Below, in pieces: positions 1 to 42,150 of a DNA stretch of 64,000 nucleotides. This stretch comes from Loripinus fragilis (lineage: Eukaryota; Mollusca; Bivalvia; Lucinida; Lucinidae). The position numbers were made by a program, and so were the translations under genes. Under the pieces are notes generated by a model that was given only the letters and a program-made list of their open reading frames with translations, ran no database searches and was not told where the DNA came from. Each line of letters starts with the position of its first letter. Position 1 is the first letter of the stretch. The stretch lies in contig OZ026520.1 of assembly GCA_964019695.1 (NCBI GenBank), positions 93,907,824 through 93,971,823 of the forward strand, written 5' to 3'.

Positions 1-45
1 ATCCTTCAATCTCTAGTCTACCACTGTGCCACTTAGCCACCTCTC
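1..45 (-). mobile_element. tRNA-like SINE fragment at the window edge
   Basis: ctagtctaccactgtgccac resembles the reversed A-box region (tctaccactgagccac) of the tRNA-derived SINEs found elsewhere in the window. The rest of the element lies outside. Confidence 0.35.
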
Positions 46-244
46 TCCGCAATCTTGTGCAACGACAAGGCCTTTAATATATTAATATTTCATATAACAT
101 GTCACTTTAGAGGTTTTTTTAGTGCTGGTAACAATTCTTTTGGATGCATTAACTGGACAACAATACTAGACTTAATAGTCTTTACTCCTTTATAATGTAT
201 ACTACAAAAGCATGCCAAGTAAATGAGAGGGCGTGGTGAACACA

Positions 245-1238
245 TAGGTCCAGATAAGCAAAGTTTTTAGTATAAAACCATCTCTTTAAACATATACTGA
301 CTGACAAAAGAAACGCTACATCTATATACAAGGCCATGTTATATAAATGTTAATACCTGAGGTAATAAATGGAAATACAAATTATTTTTACTTTAAATGG
401 CATGTTCATGTACCTCAAAACTTTCTGTCCGCGAAAATTTAATGGTGGAAATCATAATTTTGAAAACTGACGTCATTTTTCCTTTGTTTTTGTTAAGAAT
501 TCAAAAAGACATGCACATGATAATGTTTTCTGGAAGAGAACAATAATAATGGCAAATAAAGATGACCATAAATCATGGGTTTTGACACAAATTTGCATCG
601 CCTACAATTTGATTCTGACATGCAGATGGTATGTGAAGTTTGACGTTAACGTCTTCAATTACATCAAAACAAATGTCGCCATTTTACATTACAAGACAGA
701 TATTGCTTAACCATGTCGCAAACATGTGGCATGTACAATTTTATCTATTTATCCCTCGCCATTTTGAGGTATTCATGAAAAATCTAAAAACGTCAGTTTC
801 AGTCAGTTTTGAATTTGGCGTAGACATGAATTGGCAGAATTTCATGTAATGATATTTTTTTTTTCTTAAACTTTGCGCCACTCGTTAAACCTGCTACGTT
901 TTTCAACCATCATAATGATCACCTGTTATGTGTGGTGGCTGTAAAACCTCTTTTTAACAAATGACGTCATAACGTCAAACATCATGGATAAACTTGCACA
1001 AATAACAACGCTAAACATGACCTGGGCTCTAGACTTTAAACTTTACTTACAAATAAAGCAAGTTTATAGCTTTTTATAAATGCAACAAAATCAGGAAGAA
1101 TGTAGCGTTTCTTTTGTCAGTCAGTATATGTTTTGAGTGCTTGAAAGAACTATTTCATCTAGAAGGTTCTTTTAAGCATCCACAACACGTTTTTGGTGAA
1201 AAAAAAAAGGATTTTAATGCACACTCTCTTATCTGGAC
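245..1238. mobile_element. Palindromic MITE (GTCTCAATGAGAC family) split by a nested transposon
   Basis: Left half 245-294 (taggtccagataagcaaag) and right half 1127-1238 (ending cactctcttatctgga) together rebuild the roughly 190-base palindromic MITE seen at 13361, 15397, 30070 and elsewhere. The mariner-type element at 295-1126 inserted at its TATA. Confidence 0.75.
295..1126. mobile_element. Mariner-type non-autonomous DNA transposon with TA target-site duplication
   Basis: Terminal inverted repeats of 27 identical bases start tactgactgacaaaagaaac at 295 and end at 1126. TA is duplicated at 293-294 and 1127-1128. The 832-base body has no transposase-like frame. It interrupts a palindromic MITE, whose halves flank it (245-294 and 1127-1238). 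Confidence 0.85.
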
Positions 1239-2045
1239 GCATGTGAACACCTTAAGTGACAAGCTCAATCCTCTACCCATTCAGTCAGTTGGAGAAGAAT
1301 CTAAGATGTGGCCCATCACCATATGACCCTAGATCTTATTCGATGTTAAAGAGAGCAAACCAACTAAACTGACATTGTTTGAAATAATGTTTCACTACAA
1401 TAGGATCATTCATACTATTGTCATTGTTTTCATCATGCTAGGAATTAATTTCAGCAACTTTACATTCTAAGATTGGAAGAATGAATTCTAAACAGAGAGC
1501 ATGTCATCCAAATATAAATCAGCCAGCTCATGAGATTTTAGTACTTTTCACTAAGTCCACCAGCGAGGGCTAAGATGAGCCTGCACACGAGCTCAGACTC
1601 TTTAGAGCCCTTGTTGCTACTATACCCTAAGAAGGGAACTGGTTGAAGGCAAGGACCAGGCATTAAAGGGGACAGAAACCTTATAAGCATGTGAGTCTGA
1701 CATAAAAGCCCTTATAATTTCATGCAATCTGCCACAAACTCAATCAAATCAGATATAAAATAAGAAAATTAGAGCAATTTGAAAATCAAAATTCTGACAT
1801 CTATTAAGGCCATGGAGGCCGCCATTTTGAATATTTAAATACTTCCTGTTAATTTTGAAGCCAATAAAATTCCCATTTTCAATGCAAATTGTGCAGACTT
1901 TTTCAAATCGTCTATTTTCAACTTATGAATCAATAAAACTGCAATGGAAGTTGAATTGAATAGCAGGAAACTATTATTTTGTTTAAGCATATCTAATTAG
2001 GGCTGTGTGACCTTACTCAGCCTAAAAATGGCTGCCATCCACTCA

Positions 2046-2216
2046 GAGTTGGGTAATTAAAATTGTAATTGTAATTAATTGTAATTTAATTACATTTCTA
2101 AAGTAATTGCATGTAATTGTAATTAAGAAAGTTCTTTAATTACAGTAATTGAATGTAATTAATTACATGGCCAAAAATTGGAGTAATTAACAATTACTTT
2201 CAATTACTTTTCAGAT
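2046..2216. repeat. TAATTAC-rich AT repeat (possible left end of a larger element)
   Basis: Begins gttgggtaattaaaattg and consists of overlapping taattac/gtaatt words. A similar block in inverted orientation at 4440-4600 ends aattgaccccaa. The two may be termini of one 2.5-kb element carrying nested insertions. Confidence 0.5.
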
Positions 2217-2725
2217 CAGGTTTGAATTTCAGTTACTAAAGATTATCATAGATACTAAAAATACTGCTAAGTGAATTGTTCTTGGCCTTTGTAAATGCAT
2301 CTATCATTTGCTGTACTAGTTGAATGACACAAGAAACAAATGAGAATTGGGACTAGTCATGCTAGTATCTATAGACATAAAAATAGAAAATAAATTTTTT
2401 ACCGCAGACGCAGACTGTAAGTTACTTCTACTATTCCTTTTTAAACAAATCATTTATTCTTTGTTCATCTGCTTCTAAATAAAAGATATTGCTTTGTGAC
2501 AATCAACCTTTAATAGTTAAGTTACCAAAACAATACGAAAACAAAGAAGGTGTGAAAATCTCAACAATAGTATTTACTCAGACAATAGTGTTGGGTAGTG
2601 AATTGACTGCTTGAATGCATTTGTTAAATTTCCACACCTAGGATCAACACTCTCATATGCTAAGGTGCATGACCCAATCTATCCACTACACTATTTAAAG
2701 CCTTAAACTGCTCATTTCCCAGTTT

Positions 2726-2726
2726 C

Positions 2727-2801
<75 letters not shown>
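2726..2801. repeat. (AAT)n microsatellite
   Basis: About 25 uninterrupted ATA/AAT triplets. Confidence 0.97.
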
Positions 2802-2944
2802 TATAGAAAATTAAATTGAATTTCACTTATTCAGTGAACCTGGGGCCCATCATTGTTAATATAATAAGAAAAAATAAAAATAAAATAGATGTTCAAGTGG
2901 TGACCAAACTAGTGATCTCTTGCTTGCCAAGCCAGCATTTCAAC

Positions 2945-3668
2945 GGTGCTTGGACATTTCGGCCACGGACATTTTGACCATAGACGTTTTGGCCTGGACA
3001 TTTTGGCCAGGGACATTTCAGCCACAGAAAATGCCTAAGGTGGACATTTCGGCCATAACCATAAATTTTGGGTTTGGGATGTGTGCATGCATAAATGTGT
3101 GATGCATTTCTTAATCTTTTGATATCAAATATGCATGCAAATACTTACAGTAGATTCAAAGATGCATGGTAGCCGGATCATGCTATTTTTCATAGAAAGA
3201 GGTAAATTATGGTATATAATATCCAGCAGTCAATGATATATGTCTGTATAAAGTACCCACTACCTAGATTAGTTACAATGATTCTTGAGAATCTACTGTA
3301 CATAACAATTTATGAATGTTTACTACTTTCATGCTGAGCCTTGATTTATCTTTTTCTTCAAAACACTGCAGATCCAGATCAGCCAGCTCCCTCCCTGATC
3401 AGGTCCCACACTGTTTTCATATCTGCTTGTAAATACATGCAGTTTAATAACTGATAAAAATTTGGGAGAAATATAGTACACATGTATATGATTATTCAGA
3501 CAATCATTTCCTAAGAAATGCATCACACATTTATGCAATATGCATGCACACACCCAACTCACAACTTATGGTTATGGCCGAAACGTCCACCTTTGCATTT
3601 TCTGTGGCCGAAATGTCCGGGCAGAAATGTGCGTGGCCGAAATGTCCTTGGCCGAAATGTCCTACATT
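2945..3668. mobile_element. Mutator-like foldback element with 9-bp target-site duplication
   Basis: Direct repeat catttcaac at 2936-2944 and 3669-3677 flanks a 724-base element. Its two ends are inverted arrays of a 'ggacatttcggcc' module, four to five copies each side, varying at a few positions. Nine-base duplications and long modular inverted ends are typical of Mutator/foldback elements. No transposase frame is present. Confidence 0.75.
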
Positions 3669-4137
3669 CATTTCAACAGGCTAGTAATATTTTAGTTTGT
3701 CACTATCTGATATTCCTTTTTGTATTTTTTTGCCAACTTTCAGAGCTCATAGAGCCACACAGATTTTTTATCAACATTTTTTGAAAACAGTTATTCTCTG
3801 GCAATTATTTTAAGCTAGTTTTACAAAATAATATCCATGGTTTATCGTCCCAAGTTGTAAGCCTTTCTCAAGCCAATGTGTATTCCTGAACTTTGTTCTG
3901 CGGTAAGCTGCTAGTTTGAGAACTTTGACAATTTATCCCCCTCCCCCCTCTAAAAAAATCTGTTTCTGTATTTACTTTTGTGTGATCAGGTCATCAATCA
4001 CAAAAATCAACTACTGATTTTGTAAGTTTCATTTCTTTTAAGTTGCATCACTTGACAATGATTTGATACAAGAGGAAAAAATAAAATCAACTTAATAAAC
4101 ATATATTGAATTTAGAATATCAAGGTTACTCAGACTT

Positions 4138-4379
4138 CTAAGGCTTAAATGAAATGTATGTGTGGTTCCTGTTGCCTACCTACCCTAACTTTTTTAACCC
4201 TACCCTAAACATTAAAATGGTCTTTGGAGAAAAAATACTTAAAATGGGCACTTTTTCATATTTTGTCACTATTTTCTTTGTTAAATGTTATAACAAATTT
4301 TAATAATTTCCCCAACTACCTACCCTAAGTTTTGTTGGTATGCAACAGGAACCACACATATATTTCATTTAGGCCTAAG
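4138..4379. mobile_element. MITE with about 35-bp inverted termini
   Basis: Left end aggcttaaatgaaatgtatg and right end (reversed) aggcctaaatgaaatatatg, both continuing tgtggttcctgttgc. The interior contains 'taccctaa' repeats also seen near 31480, 33210 and 41140. Confidence 0.7.
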
Positions 4380-4439
4380 GAGATTTTAACTCATTTTCAA
4401 TATCTCTGAAATTAAAATCTGATGAATCTATCTAAGTGG

Positions 4440-4606
4440 CAGTGAAATGTAATTGTAAAGTAATTAATTACATTTGGCAAAGTAATTGTTTGTAATTAAT
4501 TACTTTGCTCAAAAGCCATGTAATTGTAATTGTAATTTAATTGAACAATTTCCAATGTAATTGTATGTAATTAATTACTTTTCAAAGTAATTGACCCCAA
4601 GTCTGC
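4440..4606. repeat. TAATTAC-rich AT repeat (possible right end of a larger element)
   Basis: Counterpart of 2046-2216 in inverted orientation, ending ttcaaagtaattgacccc. No target-site duplication was recognised. Confidence 0.5.
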
Positions 4607-5228
4607 ATGATCCACTGCTTTCAATTGTCTACTATATAAACATCTATAATTTTCTTATTTTTCAATCGATTTCGATAGGGTTTGCAGCATATTGCATGAG
4701 TTAATAAGGACTTTCATTTTAGATGCATTTGCCTTCAAGGTTGCCATCTCCTTTAAGATCTCTTGCCCCTCCGGATAACTTCTCAGTCGTATGCTATAAG
4801 TATCTAAATCTCACAAGCTGACACAAATATTGACTTGTTGGGAGTCTTTTAACATAAATGCACTCAGAATTGACAAACTCCAATGCAGTTTTGTCAATTC
4901 TGAATGTAATATATAAACGCATCATTTTATGAACCTCAAAACTGACAATGCTCTGCTGTTCTGAATTCAGCACAACAATTACTCCTAACTATTCAGACTG
5001 ATGAAACAGTATAAACCCAGACCAGTCTGCTACTGAAAGTGCAATGTGATAAGGATTTATTATACCATACTTAAGTAGTCAAATGCAATTGATCTAATTT
5101 TAGGATAGGAATGGTAAGATGTGAAATTGTTCAAATATTTTCATTCCGAGTTTAACACCATGAGACAAGTACAGGGGGCTTAAGACACTTAAAAATTGAA
5201 AACAGCTTTAAGAAAGAGATGACCTTAC

Positions 5229-35530
<30,302 letters not shown>

Positions 35531-35809
35531 TTTTTTTTATCACACCACCTGCAAAAATAAAAGCAATTCTTTTAGTCCTTTGTACATGTATACTGGAAAC
35601 CCTTACTAAGGTACTTTTGCAAACAGTGAAGACCCAGATGAAATGCTGCAGAATGCAGTATTTTATCAGGGCCTGCACTGTTTTCTAAACCATCTATATA
35701 AATTAATCTTCGGAAACTGACGTATATCCTATTCGTATTGCAGTTCTAAGGATGGTACATTTTTATCTTCAATTTGGCTTAATTTGAAACATGAAAAAGG
35801 CCAGCATGT

Positions 35810-37608
35810 AAGAAAATGGTAACATTCAAGTCCAATTTTCTACAACAATACCATCACAATTGGTAGCAAACCGATATATATAAAAGAATGGGATCAGAAA
35901 GGAGTTAAAAATATAAATGATCTGGTTCATGAAAATGGTGATTTTTTCACGCAAGATGAATTTGAACACACTTTCAATATAAAAACTAATTTTGTTCAAT
36001 ACCTAGGCTTAAAGCGAGCAATAGTGGCATATGCAAGAACACATAATGTTATAAGCTTTTCTAAAAAACTACATATGCCATTACTGCCTGCAAATATACA
36101 CCTAATTAAATCCAAGAAGGGAGGGAATGATTTCTATACAATCCTAAACCAAAATTTAGATAAACCTACATCCCAGCATAAATGGAATAACGTTTACAAT
36201 ATTGAAGAAGAAAATTGGAAAGCAATCTACTCTTCTCCTTTTAAACTTTCTTTAGGAACAAAAATGCAATGGTTTCAAACAAGAAATCACCGAATTCTAC
36301 CAACTAAAAAGTATCTATATAACATGAAGTATGTACCAAGTCCAAGGTGTAGCTTTTGTCAAGAGGAAGAAACAATAAATCATATGCTCTGGCAATGCCA
36401 GGAATCTCAAAACCTACTTAGAGATTTCAAAAGATGGCTCAATAACAACAATATTAATCTGAGATTTCTTGAAGAATTATTTATATTTAATATAGGGAGT
36501 ATATACTCGTCAGCAGACTTGCATATTTTTATCATTGTCAAATATTATATATTTGCTGCAAAACGTCTCAACCTCCCCCTATCCATAGTAGCATTGCAAA
36601 ATAAAGTAAAGCACTCTTACATTCTAATGCAACATACAGCTAAAAGAAAAGGCTATTTAGATAAATTTGAAACCACATGGAGCAAATACAAAGACCTGAT
36701 AAATACAATTCATTGACTGAACAAAACCCTGGACAAAAGCAGATCTACATAGAAACAAAACAAAATTTATTACATAAATAAAGAGCCAATGGTGCTGCCA
36801 TGCTGTGAGAAAATAGGTTGTCTGAAATCCATTTTTTATTATTATTATTATTTTTTTTTTTGTTAAAATGTATCTTTTCCATTTGACTCTCCTGTCATCT
36901 CATATGCATGGCAATAAAAGTATTTACCCTAAATATTCAGACACACTGATTTAATAGTATACCCTAAACAATTGCTGCCTCAGTAAGTATAGACCCTTTA
37001 GCAATATATAAGAGGGCAAGTAAAAGGTGATAACAAAATGAGATGCAATGCAGACCCAGAATTATCAAGTTAATTCCTTATATTGAAGTTTGAGCAAGGT
37101 CTGCACTGCTTGACTCAAAATATCTGTCTGGATGTAGAGGGTAGGTGCATAAATTGCCTTGAATGTACTTTATATGATGTTTTTCTATAGCACAAGCAAG
37201 AGGGTGCCATGATTAACACATTTTACCCAACAAGTGAATACGCCCACTAGCATGAAGTATCTGAGACTGTGCTCATTACACTTGTTGGATTGAGTGTGAT
37301 AATTTTAAGGCTTTTTCAAATGACTACATGGATTCACCATCAATCTATTACACGATCCATCAAAATACTAAAACACATGGGAAAAACACCCTCGTGGTTG
37401 TGTACAACTGTCTCGAAATCGCTTAAAAAATGCATGATAGATGAATGAAAGAGGTGAGCAAGCGTAGTAATTAACCATCAAAATACCATATCTGTAGTTT
37501 GTATGGCATGCAGGGGGATGGCCCTCCCCGACCCTCTGTATGTCAGATGACGGGGAGAATAAAGTGTTAAAAGGTAAAAAAAAAAAAAAAAAAAAAAGAA
37601 AATGGTAA
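35810..37608 (+). mobile_element. 5'-truncated non-LTR retrotransposon (L1-like LINE) with poly(A) and target-site duplication
   Basis: A 13-base direct repeat, aagaaaatggtaa, lies at 35810-35822 and again at 37596-37608, the second copy directly after a run of about 22 A (37576-37597). Between them is the 3' end of a LINE: coding to 36716, a roughly 860-base 3' UTR, then poly(A). This is the signature of target-primed reverse transcription. It lies upstream of BRPF coding exon 1, in the 5' intron or promoter-distal region, antisense to BRPF. Confidence 0.92.
35823..36716 (+). pseudogene. C-terminal part of LINE ORF2 (zinc-knuckle region)
   Basis: Open from the first base of the truncated insertion (35823, CAT TCA AGT) to TGA at 36714-36716, 297 codons. 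It begins HSSPIFYNNTITIGSKPIYI and contains CSFCQEEETINHMLWQC, a C-x2-C-x7-H-x4-C knuckle characteristic of the C-terminus of L1-type ORF2 proteins. The reverse transcriptase and endonuclease domains are missing through 5' truncation, so it cannot act autonomously. Confidence 0.85.
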
Positions 37609-37787
37609 TCATCACGTTATTTAGCTAGACCATAAACATTTTAATCAGATTTACAGAAATCAAGTGTCTTATGTTTGGTCTGAACCATCATACACTTTTT
37701 CCTATTTTGTGTATGCGAAAAAGTTAATTTAGGAAATTTGTGCAGATGAACTGGCTAATTAACAAGAGGATAAAACATTCTTTTCGG

Positions 37788-37922
37788 TTTATTAACATTG
37801 GCAAGCCCTCGTGTGATAATGTGTTGCAGCCCTCACCACTTCATGGTTGGGGCTGAAACACATTATCACACACAGGCTTGGCAAACGTTAATACGGAGAA
37901 GAATGTTTTATCACCATTGTTA
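37788..37922. repeat. Imperfect inverted repeat (foldback MITE)
   Basis: Arms 'gataaaacattcttttcggt', 'tggcaagccc' and 'tgtgataatgtgttgcagcc' are answered by 'ggctgaaacacattatcaca', 'aggcttggca' and 'gaagaatgttttatca'. Confidence 0.7.
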
Positions 37923-38098
37923 TGTACCTTCCTGTCTTAAACAGCAATGAAGCCCTCTGCTGCCGTGTATTAATTGGAATGAAACCCGCCACCAGTGATT
38001 CGTCAACAATCAGCCGCATTGCGACATGTTAAGCTGAGATGAAATGTACAACTGTCAGCGATTGAAACACATCAAGTTTCCATAGTAAACACTTATTA

Positions 38099-38357
38099 CA
38101 GGGATGAGAACAGTCAGCCATTCTCAATCAGGAAAATATGTCAGTTGACTCCAAAATGGAGAAAAAGTGATTTTTAAATCACTTATTAAAGGCTTAAAAT
38201 AACAAAATATCAATAGAAACCAGTCAGTTTATGCTTATTTTATATCTAAAATTGAGTGTTAACTTCATTTAAAAATAAATTTCAGCAAAAACAACTGTCA
38301 TTTTATAAATCATATCAGGAAATCCTGATCAATCCTGAACTTTCTCATCCCTGTTAT
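38099..38357. mobile_element. MITE with CAGGGATGAGAACAG-type termini
   Basis: 'cagggatgagaacagtcagc' to 'ctgaactttctcatccctg'; related to 18268-18551. Confidence 0.75.
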
Positions 38358-40351
38358 TAGGTATATAACATTGAGCATTCACTGGTCATTAGTCTGGTCG
38401 GCTATGTGCTAAGTACCAAATTCTAAAGCGCTGGTCCGAAAGGTCAGATTTTGCATGATTTTGTGTATTGGACAAAACACAGGAAATAATCCCCTCAAAC
38501 ATTTGTAGACTATTGAATTCTTCCACCTGGTTTAGATAGATGAACATAGGATGATTGTACAGTCAAACCTTCTGTTGCAGCCACCTCTATTAAGCAGGAC
38601 CCTCCTTTAAGCATTCATTTCTGAGTCACCCGGAATGATTTTTAATTTAAATGAACCTTTATTAAGCATGTACCTGTCCAACTCGGGCAGGGGTCTGCTA
38701 ATTTCACCCCCAAAACATTGGAATTGTGCCATTAAACAGCCATTTTCTATGGATTGATGGGATTTCATTGATTAACTTCATTGCACCGGTCATATACTTG
38801 GTGCAATTAAACTCCACAGTAGCGGTATATACTAAAAAAAAAATCTTCAATGGACTCTCTATGTTGGGGCTTTGGGACTGTTGTTGGGAAGTTTGTGGTG
38901 CAATCGAACCGCAACAGAGCCGAAGTCAACTATGTTAAGAGTGTTTACACTTATCAAACACTTTGACAGAACAAAGTAGAATGCTTCAGGAAACCAGCAC
39001 ATGTGGATTAAAGATACCTAAAACTTGAATATGCTAAACGAACACAACTTGTAAAATATTTTTGTAAGCGGATAACCATTCTTGTAAGCGGGTAACCAGT
39101 GGTAGGCAAACAGCATCGGTGACATCAAAGCATTTACCGCTGCTAAAGTTCATTCATCCATACCATGACAGATGTTTAATGGTCAAGTGTGAAAAACTAA
39201 ATGCAAAGTAGTAATACTTTTTGCAGGAGGCATACTTACTTCACAAGGATGGAATGTTTGCTGGTAAAGAAATCAAGCAATAGCTTTTGAGAAAAAAGTT
39301 ATTTTTTTAACGTTCCTAAGACCTAAGTGGTTTTATCAAATGGAATATGCTTAACTCTATGTCAGTAGTATATATCATCACTGATTATCACAATTTGGCT
39401 GATGGAGGTGTGAGGTGTTCCTATAAAGGAAGGACAGATTTATAACAACAATGACCAAAAATAAAACCATTACAGAGCGCACTGGAAAGGTGAAAATAAG
39501 AGAAGTTGCAGGGTTTTACAGGACGCAATATCCTGCATCTTATACGCATAGATCATTAGGTAGGACCCGTCAATTCACCTTACCTGCGTCCACTGGGACG
39601 CAGATGTGTTTGTTGTGCCTTTCATTGAAATCCCAAATTCCAAAGTTATTTCGTAATTATTCGGGTTTTCCCATATTTACAGGCTATCTATAAATAGGAA
39701 AGGTGCTCTTGTTTTAGACTGCTGCACTGACCTCGTAGGTAAACGAGCAGTTAAAACATGCGTAAAATACCATGCTTTCTCTCAGGTCCGCTCTGCTAAA
39801 AAGCATGGAAAACGTTGTCCATCACTGACTTTGTGTATTGATTTTTTCATAGTGTGAATCAGCTGACCGCTCAAGCGTGAAGGGCAATTATCTTGACAGT
39901 TTTCATTCTTTTGTATATGCCAAGTTACGTAACATTTTCACTTGGAAAGGCTCAAGTCGGCAGAGATCAAAAATACCAGAGACTTCAGATAAGTGGAGAC
40001 TTGTAGACAGATAGATAGAATACAACGACAGCAAGATCATATGTATTTCAAATTTACCAACCAAATTCTCAGAATGGAAAGCAAGTAGCAGTCTGATCAG
40101 TGACTGTTTTTTGTGTTGTTTTTTTTTATCTCATTAGAGAACAGTCTGGCCAGAGACTGTTTTTTTCTGTCTTCTGGATGCAGCAATCTATCACTTTTCC
40201 CTATTTTCTGAAACTTCTCCCTATTTGTACTGGAGAGAGGTCACTTCTTCTCCCTAAATTTAAGGGCTAGCTTGGTCCTGCATATTATAGGGACAAGTTC
40301 AGCTTTTGTAAAAAAAGCGTATAGGATTGTGTTTCACTGAGGGTAATATGT

Positions 40352-40556
40352 TTGTTTTGTTTGATTTGATTCTTAACGTCTCATCAACAATATTTCAGTT
40401 ATATAGGGACGGTTCTTCCTGGGTTGAACCAGTACTTAGCTAGGATAAATGTGTCTTGCTCAAGGACCAAGACGCAGTGACGCCGGTGAGGCTCGAACCC
40501 ACGGCCCTTCGGTCTTGAGTCAAGCACTCTACCACTGAGCCACTGTGCTCCCTGTG
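40352..40556 (-). mobile_element. tRNA-derived SINE (GGGAGCGCAGTGG family) with target-site duplication
   Basis: gggtaatatgt is duplicated at 40341-40351 and 40557-40567. Reversed head gggagcacagtggctcagtg; B-box gtgggttcgagcctc; tail 'gaatcaaatcaaacaaaac'. Confidence 0.88.
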
Positions 40557-41717
40557 GGGTAATATGTGGCCCTCAAAATTTCAAATGGCCCCCCCAAAAA
40601 ATCGGAAGGAGGCCAAACATGGCCCTCAAAATTACTGACCTGGGGACAACACAGTTACACTGAGCCTTCACGGAAGGATGTACTACCTTCCAAAATTCAA
40701 AGCTTATATAAAAAGACGGGACCCTAATTTCAATGATGGGACCCCCATCATATTCAAAGTTGAGTCCCAAGGACCCCCAAACATTCAACTTGATGTAAAA
40801 CCCTGAAGTTGAGACCAGAGCTTAATCATTTTTCTTACCAAAATGCGAACAAATATGGTTTTCAGGTTGCTTGATAAATCTTTTTCACATTGTTCATTTC
40901 TTAAGTACTAAAAAATAAAATGTCATGAGTTTTCCTGGGTATGTTTACCGAAAATTTCGCAAATATATCAGCAAATTTCACATAAATAAGAGCAATTTTC
41001 AGACTACAAATGCTTATGAATTAATCATTTAGCTCGAAGGCACATTAACCATACAATATTTCTTCATATTTTACTCTGATTTATCCATTTTTGTCAATTT
41101 TCTAGCAAATTTGTGATACAAAAAATCGGATTCAAAAGTTTAGAGTCGGCCCAAAATTTTTAGGGTCCGTCTGGGAACCGGAAACACTGGTATTTTTTAT
41201 TTGCCCTTATCAAAAATCAAGTTTTAGCTTTAGAAAAAATGTGTTATATTATCAGTGACAAGAAATCTCTAAATCCAAAGACAAACTCTTTTGACAAACA
41301 TTGATTTTCTTTTAAAACTTAATGGATATGCTTTTCTTTTATTTCATATTTTGATATTCGTTTTTTATTTATCTTTTTTTTATTTCAATGAAGTTTAATA
41401 ACTGAACCAGTGTAGAGTGTAGACATGATTCTTAACCGATAAATCACGATATGGTTTGAAAAAGATATGCATCGCGATACGTTTTTTGTTGTATCGGTTC
41501 ACTTGGAACAGAAACATTCGTACCTTTTCGTGTATGTCCGGGAAATGTTTCACGCAATTGATCAAAAACATATTATTTTGTCAGAATTTTTATTATGATA
41601 TATAAAATAGATCACAATTAAAGCCAAATAAATTATTTGATAATATTACAATGTTTTCTTAGGGGAAAACTTACTATTTTTTTATGAATTTTTGCGTCAC
41701 CTAGTTACAAAATCCAA

Positions 41718-42150
41718 TATGGCGGCACTCGATGAATTTATTATTGTTGTCAACACAAACCGAAAAGCTGCAGTATGGCAACATTTCGGTCTTATAAATG
41801 ATTTTGATTTGATTCTTTACGTCCCATCAACAATCTTTCAGTTAAACAGGGACGGGTCTTCCTGGGTTGAACCAGTACTAAGCTAGGATAAATGTGTATT
41901 GCTCAAGGACCACAATGCAGTGATGCCGGTGAAGATCGACCCCGCGGCCCCTCGGTCTCGAGTCAAGCACTACCACTGAGCCACTGCATTCCCATCTTAT
42001 AAAAAGACCAGGGAACTTCAAATCGGATGAAAACATCAGTGTATTTGTCCAATTCAGCTGCCACTAGCGGGGGTACCACAAGTCTCAGGAACATTTTGGG
42101 TTGGTACCATCCGACTACCCAGATAAAAAACAGACCTTCAACAACAACAC
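41718..42150 (+). pseudogene. Decayed BED-zinc-finger transposase fragment
   Basis: 41718 onward encodes MAALDEFIIVVNTNRKAAVW followed by QHFGL. After the SINE, 42027 onward encodes TSVYLSNSAATSGGTTSLRN followed by ILGWYHPTTQ. This matches the BED pattern VWxHFG...VxCxxCxxxxxTSGGTTxLRxHLxxxHP, but both finger cysteines and one His are gone and the frame shifts between the halves. Not functional. Confidence 0.65.
41799..41994 (-). mobile_element. tRNA-derived SINE (GGGAGCGCAGTGG family) inside the hAT relic
   Basis: tcttataaa is duplicated at 41790-41798 and 41995-42003. Reversed head 'gggaatgcagtggctcagtg'; the B-box is altered (gcggggtcgatcttc) and there is a short deletion in the head. Inserted after the BED frame. 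Confidence 0.85.

Larger units (their letters stand above)
1239..5228. other. Downstream intron of BRPF (presumed), no exon recognised
   Basis: Since exon 11 ends with a good donor at 5229 and the PWWP domain has not appeared, this stretch is most likely intron. It holds the elements at 2046, 2726, 2945, 4138 and 4440. I searched for a frame resembling the PWWP start (VWAKCRGYPxYPALI) and found none. Confidence 0.5.
37609..40340. other. Non-coding stretch upstream of the BRPF coding region
   Basis: Apart from the two foldback elements (37788, 38099) I recognise no gene. Short open frames at 38726 and 39451 lack homology I can name. A minus-strand sequence around 39575-39590 (GTGGACGCAG|GTAAGG) looks like a splice donor and could end a 5' non-coding BRPF exon; this is only a candidate. 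Confidence 0.4.

Noticed and set aside
1..5228. PWWP exon of BRPF expected downstream of exon 11
   Set aside because: No frame with the PWWP consensus was found on the minus strand; presumed outside the window.
39451..39693. 80-codon plus frame (MTKNKTITERTGKVKIREVA...)
   Set aside because: No family recognised, no splice or start support, and a plausible minus-strand donor overlaps it.
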